Below are positions 35,605 to 43,733 of a stretch of 64,000 nt of DNA, in pieces. The translations under genes and the position numbers were made by a program. How positions within the stretch are numbered: position 1 is the stretch's first letter; each line of letters begins with the position of its first letter. Location: positions 27,037 through 91,036 of the forward strand of contig DASUWU010000165.1 in the NCBI GenBank assembly GCA_036378315.1, given 5' to 3'. This DNA is from CALAED01 sp036378315 (GTDB lineage: Bacteria > Actinomycetota > Actinomycetes > Streptosporangiales > Streptosporangiaceae). The notes beneath the pieces were generated by a model that saw only the letters and a program-made list of their open reading frames with translations, was not told the origin of the DNA and did no database searches.

Positions 35605-35904
35605 TCAGCGGAGCCCGGCGAGGCGTTCGTGGTACTCGTCGGTGCTGATCTCGCCTTTCGCGTAGCGGGTGGCCAGGATGTCACGGGCGCGCTCGGGGCC
35701 CGTCGGCTCCGGTCCGGCCGGAGGTGCCGGCCGCGAGTCCGCGGCGCGGTCGTTCACCCAACGGAAGACGAACCAGGTCGCCGCCACGGCCAGGAGCAAC
35801 CAGAAGATCATCATGATCGGCCCCCACAGCCACCACCAGCCGCCGGTCCAGCCATTCCCCATGTGTCCCCAATGGGCCCCACTGAGGGCCAAAACCGCGT
35901 TCAT
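35605..35904 (-). CDS. Small membrane protein with C-terminal SHOCT domain
   Basis: A 99-residue protein with one strongly hydrophobic segment (GWWWLWGPIMMIFWLLLAVAATWFVF), a polar linker, and a C-terminal GPERARDILATRYAKGEISTDEYHERLAGL, which is a SHOCT motif. SHOCT is a short oligomerisation domain. ATG 35904 is chosen over GTG 35910 because GGGAGG then sits 6 nt upstream. It lies directly before ctpF and about 80 bp from a DevR-type box, suggesting a DevR-controlled pair in which this protein might assist the pump. Confidence 0.78.
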   Translation of the reverse strand: MNAVLALSGAHWGHMGNGWTGGWWWLWGPIMMIFWLLLAVAATWFVFRWVNDRAADSRPAPPAGPEPTGPERARDILATRYAKGEISTDEYHERLAGLR

Positions 35905-35983
35905 CAGCACCCTCCCGTGGCAGCGGTCTCTTATCGGGCCTGTCCAGTCATCACGCTACGGACCGGCGGCGATCGGTAAGTAG

Positions 35984-35997
35984 AGGGCCAAGGTCCC
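35984..35997 (-). promoter_or_regulatory. DevR/DosR-type box before SHOCT-ctpF
   Basis: On the minus strand GGGACCTTGGCCCT, one mismatch from the consensus, 80 bp upstream of the SHOCT ATG. Confidence 0.7.
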
Positions 35998-36000
35998 ACG

Positions 36001-36403
36001 GAAGGGGGCCTAAATGCCGCTGCGCCGAAACCCGCGCCGGGGCATGGTGAAGTCGCGCTTGCTGGAGCGGGGCACCATCGGCGGGCAGAAAACCGCCGGT
36101 AACCGCGCCGGAGTGGGCGGACGGCAGGAGTCGGCGGCTCTGTGGAGGCGCCCGAACCAGCCGCAGCCAAGGCGGGGGCATCCGCACCGACGGGTCGCGG
36201 CGCCCCGCTCCAGCGGGCCCGTTCCCACCGGCGCGGTTCCCCGGGCCGCGCGCGATCCCCACGTCCGGACCTGATCTCCCGGCGGCCGCGGCCGCGGCGA
36301 CGGCGAGGGAGACGGGCCGAACGCCGCACGGGAGCGGGCCGTTGGGCTCCTTTGCCATCGTCCGCCGGCTGCTGAGCTGAGGACAGAAGGAGAGGTGGGT
36401 GCG
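36001..36403. other. 403-bp gap without a convincing gene
   Basis: This stretch precedes the flavodoxin gene. An ATG at 36014 with a purine-rich GGAAGGGGG upstream opens an 86-codon frame, but the product (Arg/Pro-rich, no recognisable motif) looks like non-coding GC-rich sequence. A degenerate box-like string at 36345-36358 (GGCTCCTTTGCCAT) lies 45 bp before the flavodoxin ATG. Nothing else was identified. Confidence 0.4.
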
Positions 36404-36910
36404 ATGACTCGCACACTCGTGGCCTATGGCTCGAAGCGCGGCTCCACCCGGGAGATCGCCGAGTGGGTCGGCGCTGACCTGCGCGAGGCGGGCTTCGACG
36501 TCGACATCCTGCCGGCGAGTTCGGTCCGGGACGTCACTCCGTACCACGCGGTGGTCCTCGGCGGCGCGCTGTACGCGGCCAGGTGGCATCGGGACGCCAG
36601 GCGGTTCGCCAGGCGGTACGGGCGGGTGCTCCGCGATCGCGAGGTCTGGCTGTTCAGCAGCGGACCGCTCGACAACTCGGCGGTGAAGCGGGAGATCCCG
36701 CCAGTCCGTGGCGCGGCGCTGGCCGCCGAGCGGGTTGGCGCGCGCGGGCACATGACGTTCGGTGGTCGCCTCGCCGAGGACGCCCGCGGGTTTCCGGCGT
36801 CGTCGATGGCGAAGACCAGGGCCGGCGACTTCCGTGACACCGCGCAGGTGCACGCTTGGACGGCCGGCATCGTCTCTGACCTGCGCGCCGAGATCCGCGG
36901 CACGCAATAA
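36404..36910 (+). CDS. Flavodoxin-domain protein (HemG-like)
   Basis: A 168-residue flavodoxin: the phosphate-binding loop TLVAYGSKRGSTREIAEWV at the N-terminus, AVVLGGALYAARWHRDARRFARRY, then WLFSSGPLDNSA. This layout matches the HemG-type protoporphyrinogen oxidase/flavodoxin group, in which menaquinone-linked oxidation of protoporphyrinogen has been shown in enterobacteria; here the substrate is unproven. ATG 36404 is chosen because AAGGAGAGG lies 10 nt upstream, while GTG 36395 would be too close. A weak box-like string lies 45 bp upstream. Heme supply for cytochrome bd is a possible link (inference). Confidence 0.78.
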   Translation: MTRTLVAYGSKRGSTREIAEWVGADLREAGFDVDILPASSVRDVTPYHAVVLGGALYAARWHRDARRFARRYGRVLRDREVWLFSSGPLDNSAVKREIPPVRGAALAAERVGARGHMTFGGRLAEDARGFPASSMAKTRAGDFRDTAQVHAWTAGIVSDLRAEIRGTQ

Positions 36911-36939
36911 CCCGGTCGAGGGGGGCGTGCGGGAGCGAG

Positions 36940-36953
36940 AGGACCTTCGGCCC
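36940..36953. promoter_or_regulatory. DevR/DosR-type box before a small unknown gene
   Basis: AGGACCTTCGGCCC, one mismatch from the consensus, 91 bp upstream of the ATG at 37045. Confidence 0.6.
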
Positions 36954-37044
36954 TGGCCTGTCCGTTTACCCGCTGTTAGACCTGATGGAGATAATGTATT
37001 AGCAAAGAAATGGTCACGGTCCGTCACCGAGCCGAGGAGCTGTG

Positions 37045-37272
37045 ATGACCCCCCATCAGGCCCGTGGCGTCGTCGACGCGGCACGCTCCCTGGCGCCGGA
37101 GACCGACATCGACCACGGCGAATGGGCCGGCTCCGGCGCGTCCCAGGGATCCGAGCGCGCCGAGTCCTTCGAGTCCCTCGACTTTCTCACCTTCGTCGAC
37201 AACGTGACCGAGCGTACGTGGCGATCGGCCGACGCGGATTTCGGAGTCTGCGTCGAACTGCCGGCCCGGTAG
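37045..37272 (+). CDS. Small acidic protein of unknown function
   Basis: A 75-residue protein with no recognised domain. It is rich in Asp/Glu/Ser (PETDIDHGEWAGSGASQGSERAES), followed by a more ordered FESLDFLTFVDNVTERTWRSADADFGVCVEL. There is no signal peptide or TM segment. ATG 37045 follows GAGGAG by 5 nt, a good ribosome binding site; the GTG at 37042 would be too close. A DevR-type box at 36940 and several small unknown proteins in known DosR regulons suggest a hypoxia-induced ORFan. It is convergent with tetR, 9 bp away. Confidence 0.6.
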   Translation: MTPHQARGVVDAARSLAPETDIDHGEWAGSGASQGSERAESFESLDFLTFVDNVTERTWRSADADFGVCVELPAR

Positions 37273-37281
37273 CCGGCCCGG

Positions 37282-37866
37282 CTACGTCGCCGGTGCGGCG
37301 GCCGGCGCCAGGATCCGTTCGACGGCCGCCCTGGTGAGGTCGCGGATCTCGGCCGGGTCGTCGAGGTCGCTGCCGACGACCAGACCGTCCCTGAGCACGC
37401 TGAGCATCGCGGCGGTACGGGCGGCATCGGCGTGCCCCGCCGCGGTCAGTAGGTCGTACAGCAGCCCGCGGAACCAGCGGCGGTGCTCGGCGATGGCCCG
37501 CTGGACGGGGTGCCGGGGGTCGGGATACTCGGCGGCGGCGTTGATGAACGGGCAGCCGTTGAAGCCTGGACCGCAGCCGACCTCGCCGATGACGTCGAAC
37601 AACGCGAGGATCTTCGTTGTGGGCTCGGCGTCGCCCGACTCGAGTCGCTCCACCAAGGAGCGCTCGGACCGGCTCTGCTCCCGCAGGTAGGCGCAGACGA
37701 GGTCGTCCTTGGTGGGGAAGTGGTGGTAGAACGTCGCCTTGGCGACGCCGGCCTCCGCGATGATCCGGTCGATCCCGACCCTGCGCACGCCTTCGGCGTA
37801 GAACAGCGCACGGGCGGTGGTCAGCACCCGCCGGCGGGCCGGGCTCTCGACGATGTCGTGGGTCAC
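37282..37866 (-). CDS. TetR-family transcriptional regulator
   Basis: A 194-residue protein with an N-terminal HTH (VGIDRIIAEAGVAKATFYHHFPTKDDLVCAYL) and a helical ligand-binding region containing GEVGCGPGFNGCPFINAAAEYPDPRHPVQRAI. The GCPF...AAEY stretch is typical of a TetR subgroup with a C-terminal TetR_C_33/TetR_C-like domain. GTG 37866 is the start. The divergent gap with the AhpD-like gene has two copies of AGACAGGTCTGT spaced 33 bp apart, likely its operators. It is probably a repressor of itself and the AhpD-like gene. Confidence 0.88.
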   Translation of the reverse strand: MTHDIVESPARRRVLTTARALFYAEGVRRVGIDRIIAEAGVAKATFYHHFPTKDDLVCAYLREQSRSERSLVERLESGDAEPTTKILALFDVIGEVGCGPGFNGCPFINAAAEYPDPRHPVQRAIAEHRRWFRGLLYDLLTAAGHADAARTAAMLSVLRDGLVVGSDLDDPAEIRDLTRAAVERILAPAAAPAT

Positions 37867-37880
37867 CCCTTGACGTTACC

Positions 37881-37925
37881 AGACAGGTCTGTCTACCGTG
37901 GGATTACCTAGACAGACAGGTCTGT
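37881..37925. promoter_or_regulatory. Paired TetR operators
   Basis: AGACAGGTCTGT occurs at 37881-37892 and 37914-37925, exactly 33 bp apart (three helical turns). The first copy extends to the palindrome AGACAG-GT-CTGTCT (37881-37894). Both lie between the tetR GTG and the start of the AhpD-like gene. Confidence 0.7.
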
Positions 37926-37943
37926 ACGCCTGGAGGTGGCCAA

Positions 37944-38462
37944 TTGCCGCACATCGAGCTGCACAACGACCGGCCGGGGATCGTCGGCCTGTTCCAGTAC
38001 CGTCCCGAGACGGCGGCACCGCTCATGGAGCTCACCGAGGTCCTGTTACGCGGGCGGAGCACGCTGTCGCGCGGGGAGCGTGAACTGATCGCGACGTACG
38101 TGTCGGCACTCAACGAATGCCAGTTCTGCACCTTGACGCACGCCACGAAGGCGACCGCGCAGCTGCCCGACGGGCTGCTCGGCGCCCTGGAGTCGCCCAA
38201 GCTGTCGGCGCTGCTGCGCATCGCCGCCGCCGTCCAGCAAAGCGGGCGGGCGGTCACCGAGCAGGTCGTGGCCGAGGCTCGGGCGGCGGGCGCCACGGAC
38301 GTCGAGATCCACGACACCGTGCTGATCGCTGCCGCCTTCTGCATGTACAACCGGTACGTCGACGGGCTCGGCGCCGTCGCGCCCGACGACGCCGAGACCT
38401 ACCTGCGCATGGCCGAGTTCGTCTTGGAGCGCGGCTACACCGCCGCGCTCGAACCTGCCTGA
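37944..38462 (+). CDS. Carboxymuconolactone decarboxylase/AhpD-like peroxidase-related protein
   Basis: A 172-residue protein of the AhpD-like fold. The redox motif NECQFCTLTHA (CxxC followed by His) lies near residue 58-66, preceded by RGRSTLSRGERELIATYVSALNEC. AhpD proteins reduce peroxiredoxin partners or act as alkylhydroperoxidases. The start is TTG 37944, which sits 7 nt after GGAGG and gives the expected N-terminus; no ATG or GTG fits. The divergent TetR gene and its paired operators indicate repression lifted by an unknown (perhaps electrophilic) signal. Confidence 0.82.
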   Translation: MPHIELHNDRPGIVGLFQYRPETAAPLMELTEVLLRGRSTLSRGERELIATYVSALNECQFCTLTHATKATAQLPDGLLGALESPKLSALLRIAAAVQQSGRAVTEQVVAEARAAGATDVEIHDTVLIAAAFCMYNRYVDGLGAVAPDDAETYLRMAEFVLERGYTAALEPA

Positions 38463-38526
38463 CCCCCGCCTCACCCACCCGGCGACCCGGGCGGGCCGGG
38501 CGGCGGTGCCCGATCAGGCGAACCGA

Positions 38527-38922
38527 TCAGGCAAAGAAGTCGTCGGTCTTGTAGAGGTCGCCGGGGTAGCTCCACCGTTCGGCGATCTTGCCGCCGGCGA
38601 TGCGGAACACGTGGACGCCCGTGTCCTGCAGCGCCTTGCCCTCCCGTTGCCCCTTGACGCGGACGAGCGCCGCCGCGTAGTCGTCGTTGGTGAGGATGGC
38701 GTACGGCTCCAGTTGCAGACCGCCTTTGGTGCGCTCGTTGAGCTGCGCCACGAACCGCAGCACCTCATCCTTGCCGTGGCGGTCACCGCCGAGCGGGCCG
38801 TGCCCGGGAATATGGAACACGACGTCGTCGGCGAGCAGCTGACCGCGCAGCGCGTCCAGGTCTCCCTTGGCGATGGCGGCGTACGCGTCGCGGGCGAGGG
38901 CGGCGTTGGGGTGATCGGACAT
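38527..38922 (-). CDS. SnoaL-like/NTF2-fold protein
   Basis: A 131-residue protein with the cone-shaped NTF2 fold pattern: ARDAYAAIAKGDLDALRGQLLADDVVFHIPGHGPLGGDRHGKDEVLRFVAQL, then DDYAAALVRVKGQREGKAL and HVFRIAGGKIAERWSYPGDLYKTDDFF. Proteins of this type are often isomerases, dehydratases or ligand binders; the role cannot be stated. ATG 38922 follows GGAGG by 5 nt; the frame extends upstream to 38952 without a better site. A 291-bp gap before the next gene shows nothing recognisable. Confidence 0.78.
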   Translation of the reverse strand: MSDHPNAALARDAYAAIAKGDLDALRGQLLADDVVFHIPGHGPLGGDRHGKDEVLRFVAQLNERTKGGLQLEPYAILTNDDYAAALVRVKGQREGKALQDTGVHVFRIAGGKIAERWSYPGDLYKTDDFFA

Positions 38923-39243
38923 CAGAACCTCCTGCTCCTCTGACGGCGGCACACCGCCGTCAACTATGGATGACCGAGTGGTCGCGCAGCGCGATCGGCT
39001 GATCTTGATGCGCGCCGTGACGGTACGACGATGCCCGCGGTCGCCACAAAGATGGACAGCTCTTATTCACTGTTGGGTTACCGGCCGGATCCGGTCATCT
39101 GCCGGACCAGCAACGCCGGAGCGCGCGCCCTTGACCGGGCGGCGCACGCATGATCTGTTGATGGACGAGGTGCGCCGCACGGCGCGCGCCGCGCCTCGCG
39201 CACCCCCTCGACACACCCCCGGGAGCACGGTACGGCGCCGCAG

Positions 39244-40800
39244 ATGACAACCGACCACGGCACCCATCGTTATCTCATCGTCGGTGCCGGTCCCGGTGGT
39301 CTCCAGCTGAGCTACTTCCTGCAGCGGGCGGGCGCCGACTACATCACGGTGGAGCGCGAGGCGACGCCCGGCTGCTTCTTCAGGCACTTTCCGCGGCACC
39401 GCCGCCTCATCTCGCTGAACAAGGTGCACACCCGGAGCGACGACCCGGAGATCAGGCTGCGTTGGGACTGGAACTCTCTGCTCAGCGACTCGCCCGACCT
39501 GCTATTCCCTCGGTATACCGGCGACTACTTCCCCCACGCCGACGTCATGCCCGGATATCTCCAGGACTTCTGCCGGGCGCACCGGCTCAACGTCAGGTTC
39601 GGCACCGGCGTCGACCGCATAGAGAAGGCGGGCGGCGAGTTCCACGTCCACGCCGGGGACCAGTTGTTCCGGGCCGAATGCCTGATCGTCGCGACCGGCT
39701 GGGGCGGGCCGTACGTGCCCGACATCGACGGGATCGAGCTGGCGGTCGGGTACGAGGAGATGCCGGTCGACGGCGCGGCGTTCGACGACCAGCGGGTACT
39801 CATCATCGGCAAGGGCAACTCCGCGTTCGAGACCGCGCACCGCCTGCTCGGCCACGCCGCGATGGTCCATCTGGCGAGCCCGCATCCCGTCCGGCTCGCC
39901 TGGAACACCAAGCATCCGGGCGACGTGCGCGGCCAGTACGGCGCGTTGCTCGACAGCTACCAGTTCAAGACGCTGCATTCCGTGCTCGACTGCGAAGTCA
40001 ACCGCATCTGGCGGGACGGCGACCGCTACAAGGTGCTCATCACCTACACGCACGCCGACGGCGAGCGGGAGCTGCTCGAGTACGACTCCGTGCTGCGCTG
40101 CACGGGGTTCCGCCCGAACCTGTCGGTCTTCGCCGCCGGTTGCCGCCCCGAGCCGGTGCGAAGCGGCAGGCTGCCCGCGGTCCGGCCCGACTGGCAGTCG
40201 ACGAACGTGGACAACCTGTATTTCGCCGGCACGCTCATGCAGGCCCGCGACTTCAAGCACGCGTCGTCGGCCTTCATCGACGGGTTTCGCTACAACCTCC
40301 GCACGCTCTCGCGGCTGCTCCGCGAGCGGTACGACGGCGTGCCGCTCGGCCACGACCTGCTGCCCGCCGACCCGGCGGTACTGACCGCGACGGCGCTCGA
40401 CCGCCTCAACGGCAGCTCCGCGTTGTGGACGCAGTTCGAGTACCTGTGCGACGTCTTCGTGGTCGAGCCCGACCCGCGATCGGGCGGCCGGCGGGTCAGG
40501 CACTACCAGGACCTGCCGGAGGACTACGCCGTCGCCCGTTTCCGGGGCTCCCCCCACTACTACACGGCCAACCTGCGCTGGGGGCGGGCCCACCATCCCG
40601 ACGTGTTCGCCATCGCCCGGCATCCGGTGCCCGAGCGCGCCGCGGAAAGCGCCTTTATCCACCCGGTCGTGCGCCGCTACCGTCACGGCGAGCTCGCCGC
40701 CGAACGGCACCTGCTGGAAGATCTCCTCGCGGAGTGGCGGCGCCCTGACCGGCACGTCGAGCCGCTCGACGCGTTCTTCCGCGAGCAGCTCTCCCGGTGA
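39244..40800 (+). CDS. Flavin-dependent monooxygenase/oxidoreductase (FMO-like)
   Basis: A 518-residue protein with an N-terminal FAD fold (YLIVGAGPGGLQLSYFLQRAGADYITVERE), a second nucleotide-binding motif VLIIGKGNSAFETAHRLLG near residue 190, and DSVLRCTGFRPNLSVF, which fits the substrate-side ATG/TGF motif. This resembles FMO and FOXRED2-like oxidoreductases. The C-terminal 120 residues are less typical. Substrate unknown; a role in secondary metabolism or thiol oxidation cannot be separated from the sequence. It is convergent with the ligase-like gene at 40832. Confidence 0.78.
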   Translation: MTTDHGTHRYLIVGAGPGGLQLSYFLQRAGADYITVEREATPGCFFRHFPRHRRLISLNKVHTRSDDPEIRLRWDWNSLLSDSPDLLFPRYTGDYFPHADVMPGYLQDFCRAHRLNVRFGTGVDRIEKAGGEFHVHAGDQLFRAECLIVATGWGGPYVPDIDGIELAVGYEEMPVDGAAFDDQRVLIIGKGNSAFETAHRLLGHAAMVHLASPHPVRLAWNTKHPGDVRGQYGALLDSYQFKTLHSVLDCEVNRIWRDGDRYKVLITYTHADGERELLEYDSVLRCTGFRPNLSVFAAGCRPEPVRSGRLPAVRPDWQSTNVDNLYFAGTLMQARDFKHASSAFIDGFRYNLRTLSRLLRERYDGVPLGHDLLPADPAVLTATALDRLNGSSALWTQFEYLCDVFVVEPDPRSGGRRVRHYQDLPEDYAVARFRGSPHYYTANLRWGRAHHPDVFAIARHPVPERAAESAFIHPVVRRYRHGELAAERHLLEDLLAEWRRPDRHVEPLDAFFREQLSR

Positions 40801-40831
40801 TGACCGCGCATCGGCCGGCGACCGGGCGGCG

Positions 40832-41998
40832 TCAGGCCGGGGGCGCGAGCGTGCCGGACACGGTCTGATCCATCAGGAAGTCCACCACATCGTCGAACCT
40901 GGCCCGCCGCGCGTAGGCGGCGCGCTGCCGTCCCGCGCCGCCGCCGGCCGCCCGCAGCCTGGCCACCCGCGAGGTGATCGCGTCGAGGTCGCCCAGCTCC
41001 TCCAAGCCGGCCCGCACCCGCGCCAGCAGGGCGCCGACGAGGTCGGCGGCCGGCACGAGCCGGCCGGTCGCCGGGTCGATGCCATGGCCGTCCATCCCGT
41101 CGCGGGCCGCCCGCCAGTACGCCGCGCGCAGCAGCTCGGGGGACAGCCGCGGCCCGGGATCGCCCCGTTCGACATCGGCGAGCGCGACCACCACCAGGGC
41201 CCGGACGATGGCCGCGAGCAAGGCGGACTCCTCCGCCGTCGCCGGCACGTCGGCGACCCGCACCTCGAGCGTGGGCAGCCGCGCCGACGGCCGGACGTCC
41301 CAGAAGATCGTTCCTGGATCGACCAGCACCTCGGCGTCGGTCAGCGCGGCGATGAGCCGGTCGAAGTCTGCGAGCGACCCGAAGTACGGGGGAGGGCCGG
41401 CGACCGGCCACTTTCCCCAGGTCAGCGTCCGCCAACTGGCGTACCCGGTGTCCCGGCCGAGCCAGAACGGGGAGTTCGCCATGAGGGCGATCAGCACCGG
41501 CAGCCAGGGGCGCACGTGGTTGCTCACCAGCACCGCCCGCTCGCGGTCGGGGAGGTGGACGTGGACGTGACCGGCGCAGACGCTCTGCTCGTCGTGCAGG
41601 GCCCGGTACGTCCGCACGCCCACCTCGTACCGCGGGTTCTCGTTGATCGGCGGGGGGACCGCGTCGCCGAGCACGGGCGTGCCGCTGGCGACCACGCCGA
41701 GGCCGAGCCGCGCCGCGGCCGCGCCGACGGCCGAACGCATCCGCCGCAGGTGGCCCTGCAGCTCGGCGAGATCGGCGCACGGCGGCGTCTTGGCCTCGAC
41801 CTGGAACCTCGTGATCTCGGCCGCCGCCGACCCGCCGAGCTCCGCAGCGGCGACCTCGATGACCTCAGCAGCGGCGGGCACCACCGCGCGCGTCGCGGGA
41901 TCGACGACCAGGTACTCCTCCTCGACCCCCATCAACCTCAGCGACGGGTCGACCGGGGTCGCCCGACCGGCGGCGGCGGCCGCCTCTGGTCGCACCAT
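40832..41998 (-). CDS. Glutamate-cysteine ligase-like protein (YbdK/carboxylate-amine ligase type)
   Basis: The 388-residue protein begins MGVEEEYLVVDPATRAVVP near residue 22. It has EITRFQVEAKTPPCADLAEL, CAGHVHVHLPDRE and WRTLTWGKWPVAGPPPYFGS, the signature blocks of glutamate-cysteine ligase family 2 (YbdK-like). These have weak gamma-glutamylcysteine synthetase activity; in actinomycetes this group makes precursors of low-molecular-weight thiols or has unknown substrates. ATG 41998 follows a GAGGTGG ribosome binding site; the frame runs further upstream without coding-like features. A perfect DevR-type box at 42154 lies 156 bp away, shared with the divergent STAS gene, so hypoxia control is possible. 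Confidence 0.85.
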   Translation of the reverse strand: MVRPEAAAAAGRATPVDPSLRLMGVEEEYLVVDPATRAVVPAAAEVIEVAAAELGGSAAAEITRFQVEAKTPPCADLAELQGHLRRMRSAVGAAAARLGLGVVASGTPVLGDAVPPPINENPRYEVGVRTYRALHDEQSVCAGHVHVHLPDRERAVLVSNHVRPWLPVLIALMANSPFWLGRDTGYASWRTLTWGKWPVAGPPPYFGSLADFDRLIAALTDAEVLVDPGTIFWDVRPSARLPTLEVRVADVPATAEESALLAAIVRALVVVALADVERGDPGPRLSPELLRAAYWRAARDGMDGHGIDPATGRLVPAADLVGALLARVRAGLEELGDLDAITSRVARLRAAGGGAGRQRAAYARRARFDDVVDFLMDQTVSGTLAPPA

Positions 41999-42153
41999 GA
42001 CGCCACCTCGGGTGTGCGGGCGGGATGGGTCCTGCGCCGCCACGCTACCCAATTGATCATGGCGGTACGGCCGGGAAGACCATCGTCGGCGGGCCGCGTC
42101 GCCGGCGGGGACCGATCCACCGCAGGTCGTGAGGCATACCGGCACCCGAACCC

Positions 42154-42167
42154 GGGACTTTGGTCCC
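42154..42167. promoter_or_regulatory. DevR/DosR-type box, exact match
   Basis: GGGACTTTGGTCCC matches the consensus exactly and also closely fits the published mycobacterial DosR box core. It lies between the divergent ligase-like gene (156 bp) and the STAS gene (127 bp). Confidence 0.8.
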
Positions 42168-42293
42168 TACGGCGAGAGCACCCGCATCCCCAAATATGGC
42201 CAATATCAATGTTTCGGCGAACGAAGCGGCGTTGACCAGTCGGCTGGGGCGGTACGTCGCCGCGTTCGGCACGAGGGGGAAGGGGGGAGCCTC

Positions 42294-42737
42294 ATGCGTG
42301 CCAACATCGACCGCCGCCCGCGGCGCGAGCTTTTCGCAGAACTCGACGACGACACATCGCCGAGCACGTTGGTCCTGCCGTCTTTGGTGATCGACATCCA
42401 GCCCGACGGTCGCCCGGCGCCCACGAACGGAACCGGAAGCTCGGCCGCGCCGCCGGCCGGACCGATCAAGGTGAAGCTGCGCGGCGAGATGGACGCGCTC
42501 ACGGCCGGCCGGAGCGCCGAGTTCCTGGAGAGCCTCCTCGACGGGTGCTCGCCCTCGATGGTCATCGACCTGGCCGGCCTGACCTTCTGTGACGCGAGTG
42601 GTCTCGGCGCGTTCGTGCGCCTCGCCAACATGGCCGAGGCCGCGGGGGGACACGTCGCCCTGACCGGAGTCCGCCCGATGCTCGCCAAGCAGTTGCGCAT
42701 CACGGGACTCGACCGCCGTTTCGCCGCACTTGAGTGA
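42294..42737 (+). CDS. STAS-domain anti-sigma-factor antagonist-like protein
   Basis: A 147-residue protein. The first 55 residues are polar and Pro/Ser-rich. The rest is a STAS domain with IKVKLRGEMDALTAGRSAEFLESLLDG, MVIDLAGLTFCDASGLGAFVRLANMAEAAGG and the LRITGLDRRFAALE end. Ser in DASGL is the phosphorylatable position in SpoIIAA-type antagonists, suggesting partner switching with an anti-sigma factor kinase. ATG 42294 follows GGGGGAG by 5 nt. The DevR-type box upstream suggests that low oxygen triggers a sigma-factor response (inference). Confidence 0.82.
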   Translation: MRANIDRRPRRELFAELDDDTSPSTLVLPSLVIDIQPDGRPAPTNGTGSSAAPPAGPIKVKLRGEMDALTAGRSAEFLESLLDGCSPSMVIDLAGLTFCDASGLGAFVRLANMAEAAGGHVALTGVRPMLAKQLRITGLDRRFAALE

Positions 42738-42779
42738 CCGTGGACGTGTCAGCCGGGCGCCCACGGGGAGAGAACCGAC

Positions 42780-43538
42780 GTGCCGATGCTCGTGGGGACG
42801 TCCGGGTGGCAGTACGCCGACTGGCGCGGGGTGCTCTACCCGCCCGACGTGCCGCAACGACTCTGGCTCGAGCGGTACGCCGAGTGCTTCGACACGGTCG
42901 AGAACAACAACGCCTTCTACCGGCTGCCGGCGCGCGGGACCTTCGTGAGCTGGCGGGACCGCACGCCGGCCCGTTTCGTGATGGCCGTCAAGGCGAGCCG
43001 GTACCTGACCCACATGAAGCGGCTGAAGGACCCGGAAGAGCCGGTGGCGCGGCTGCTCGACCGGGCCGCCGGGCTCGGCGCCAAGCTCGGGCCCGTGCTG
43101 GTGCAGCTCCCCCCGAACCTGCCGGCCGATCCCGGCCTGCTGGCCGCCTGCCTGCGCTGCTTTCCCGCCGGCATCCGGGTCGCGGTCGAGCCAAGGCACG
43201 AGTCCTGGTGGACTTCCGAGGTCCGCGACGTCCTGGCCGGCCACGGCGCCGCGTTGTGCTGGGCGGACCGGCTCGGCCGGCCGCTGACGCCGCTGTGGCG
43301 TACCGCCGACTGGGCGTACGTGCGGTTCCACGAAGGCGCGGCGCGGCCGTGGCCGGCGTACGGCGACACGGCCCTGGCCTCGTGGATCGGGCGCATCGGC
43401 GACTCATGGGGCGAGCGCGACTCCGTCTACGTCTACTTCAACAACGACCCGGGTGGCGCGGCGGTCAGGAACGCCGTCCGGTTCGCCGCCCTCGCCGCCG
43501 CGGCCGGATGGCAGGTCGGCGCCACGCCCGGTCGCTGA
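42780..43538 (+). CDS. DUF72/YecE-family protein
   Basis: A 252-residue TIM-barrel-like protein: MLVGTSGWQYADWRGVLYP at the N-terminus, then FDTVENNNAFYRLP, RFVMAVKASRYLTHMKRLKD, VLVQLPPNLPADP, VAVEPRHESW and YVRFHEGA, and YVYFNNDPGGAAVRNA at the end. All are typical of DUF72/YecE proteins, whose activity is unknown. The start is GTG 42780 (ATG 42786 is an alternative). It follows the STAS gene by 42 bp and probably shares its transcript. Confidence 0.88.
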   Translation: MPMLVGTSGWQYADWRGVLYPPDVPQRLWLERYAECFDTVENNNAFYRLPARGTFVSWRDRTPARFVMAVKASRYLTHMKRLKDPEEPVARLLDRAAGLGAKLGPVLVQLPPNLPADPGLLAACLRCFPAGIRVAVEPRHESWWTSEVRDVLAGHGAALCWADRLGRPLTPLWRTADWAYVRFHEGAARPWPAYGDTALASWIGRIGDSWGERDSVYVYFNNDPGGAAVRNAVRFAALAAAAGWQVGATPGR

Positions 43539-43562
43539 ATCCGTCCGATGTCCGCGATCCGC

Positions 43563-43576
43563 GGGACCTTTGCCCC
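43563..43576. promoter_or_regulatory. DevR/DosR-type box, exact match
   Basis: GGGACCTTTGCCCC, an exact match to the consensus, 158 bp upstream of the small membrane protein gene at 43734. Confidence 0.72.
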
Positions 43577-43733
43577 TGCTGCGCGCGCGCCGGGGTCGTG
43601 AACGTAGATGGTGGTGGCCCCGCCGGGCCGCGGCGAGCCAGGCGGAGTCCAGGGGAGTCGAGGGGGCGCGACTCGGCGAGAGGACTGCCCGGTGCTGAAC
43701 TGAGCTCGGCCCCTTCGTCGAAGGGAGTCAGCG

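Noticed and set aside
36014..36274. 86-codon frame with a purine-rich site before its ATG
   Set aside because: The product is Arg/Pro-rich with no recognisable pattern, and a DevR-type box sits too close upstream to serve it. It looks like GC-rich non-coding DNA.
36345..36358. GGCTCCTTTGCCAT as a DevR-type box for the flavodoxin gene
   Set aside because: Four mismatches in fourteen positions; kept only as a weak note in the gap entry.
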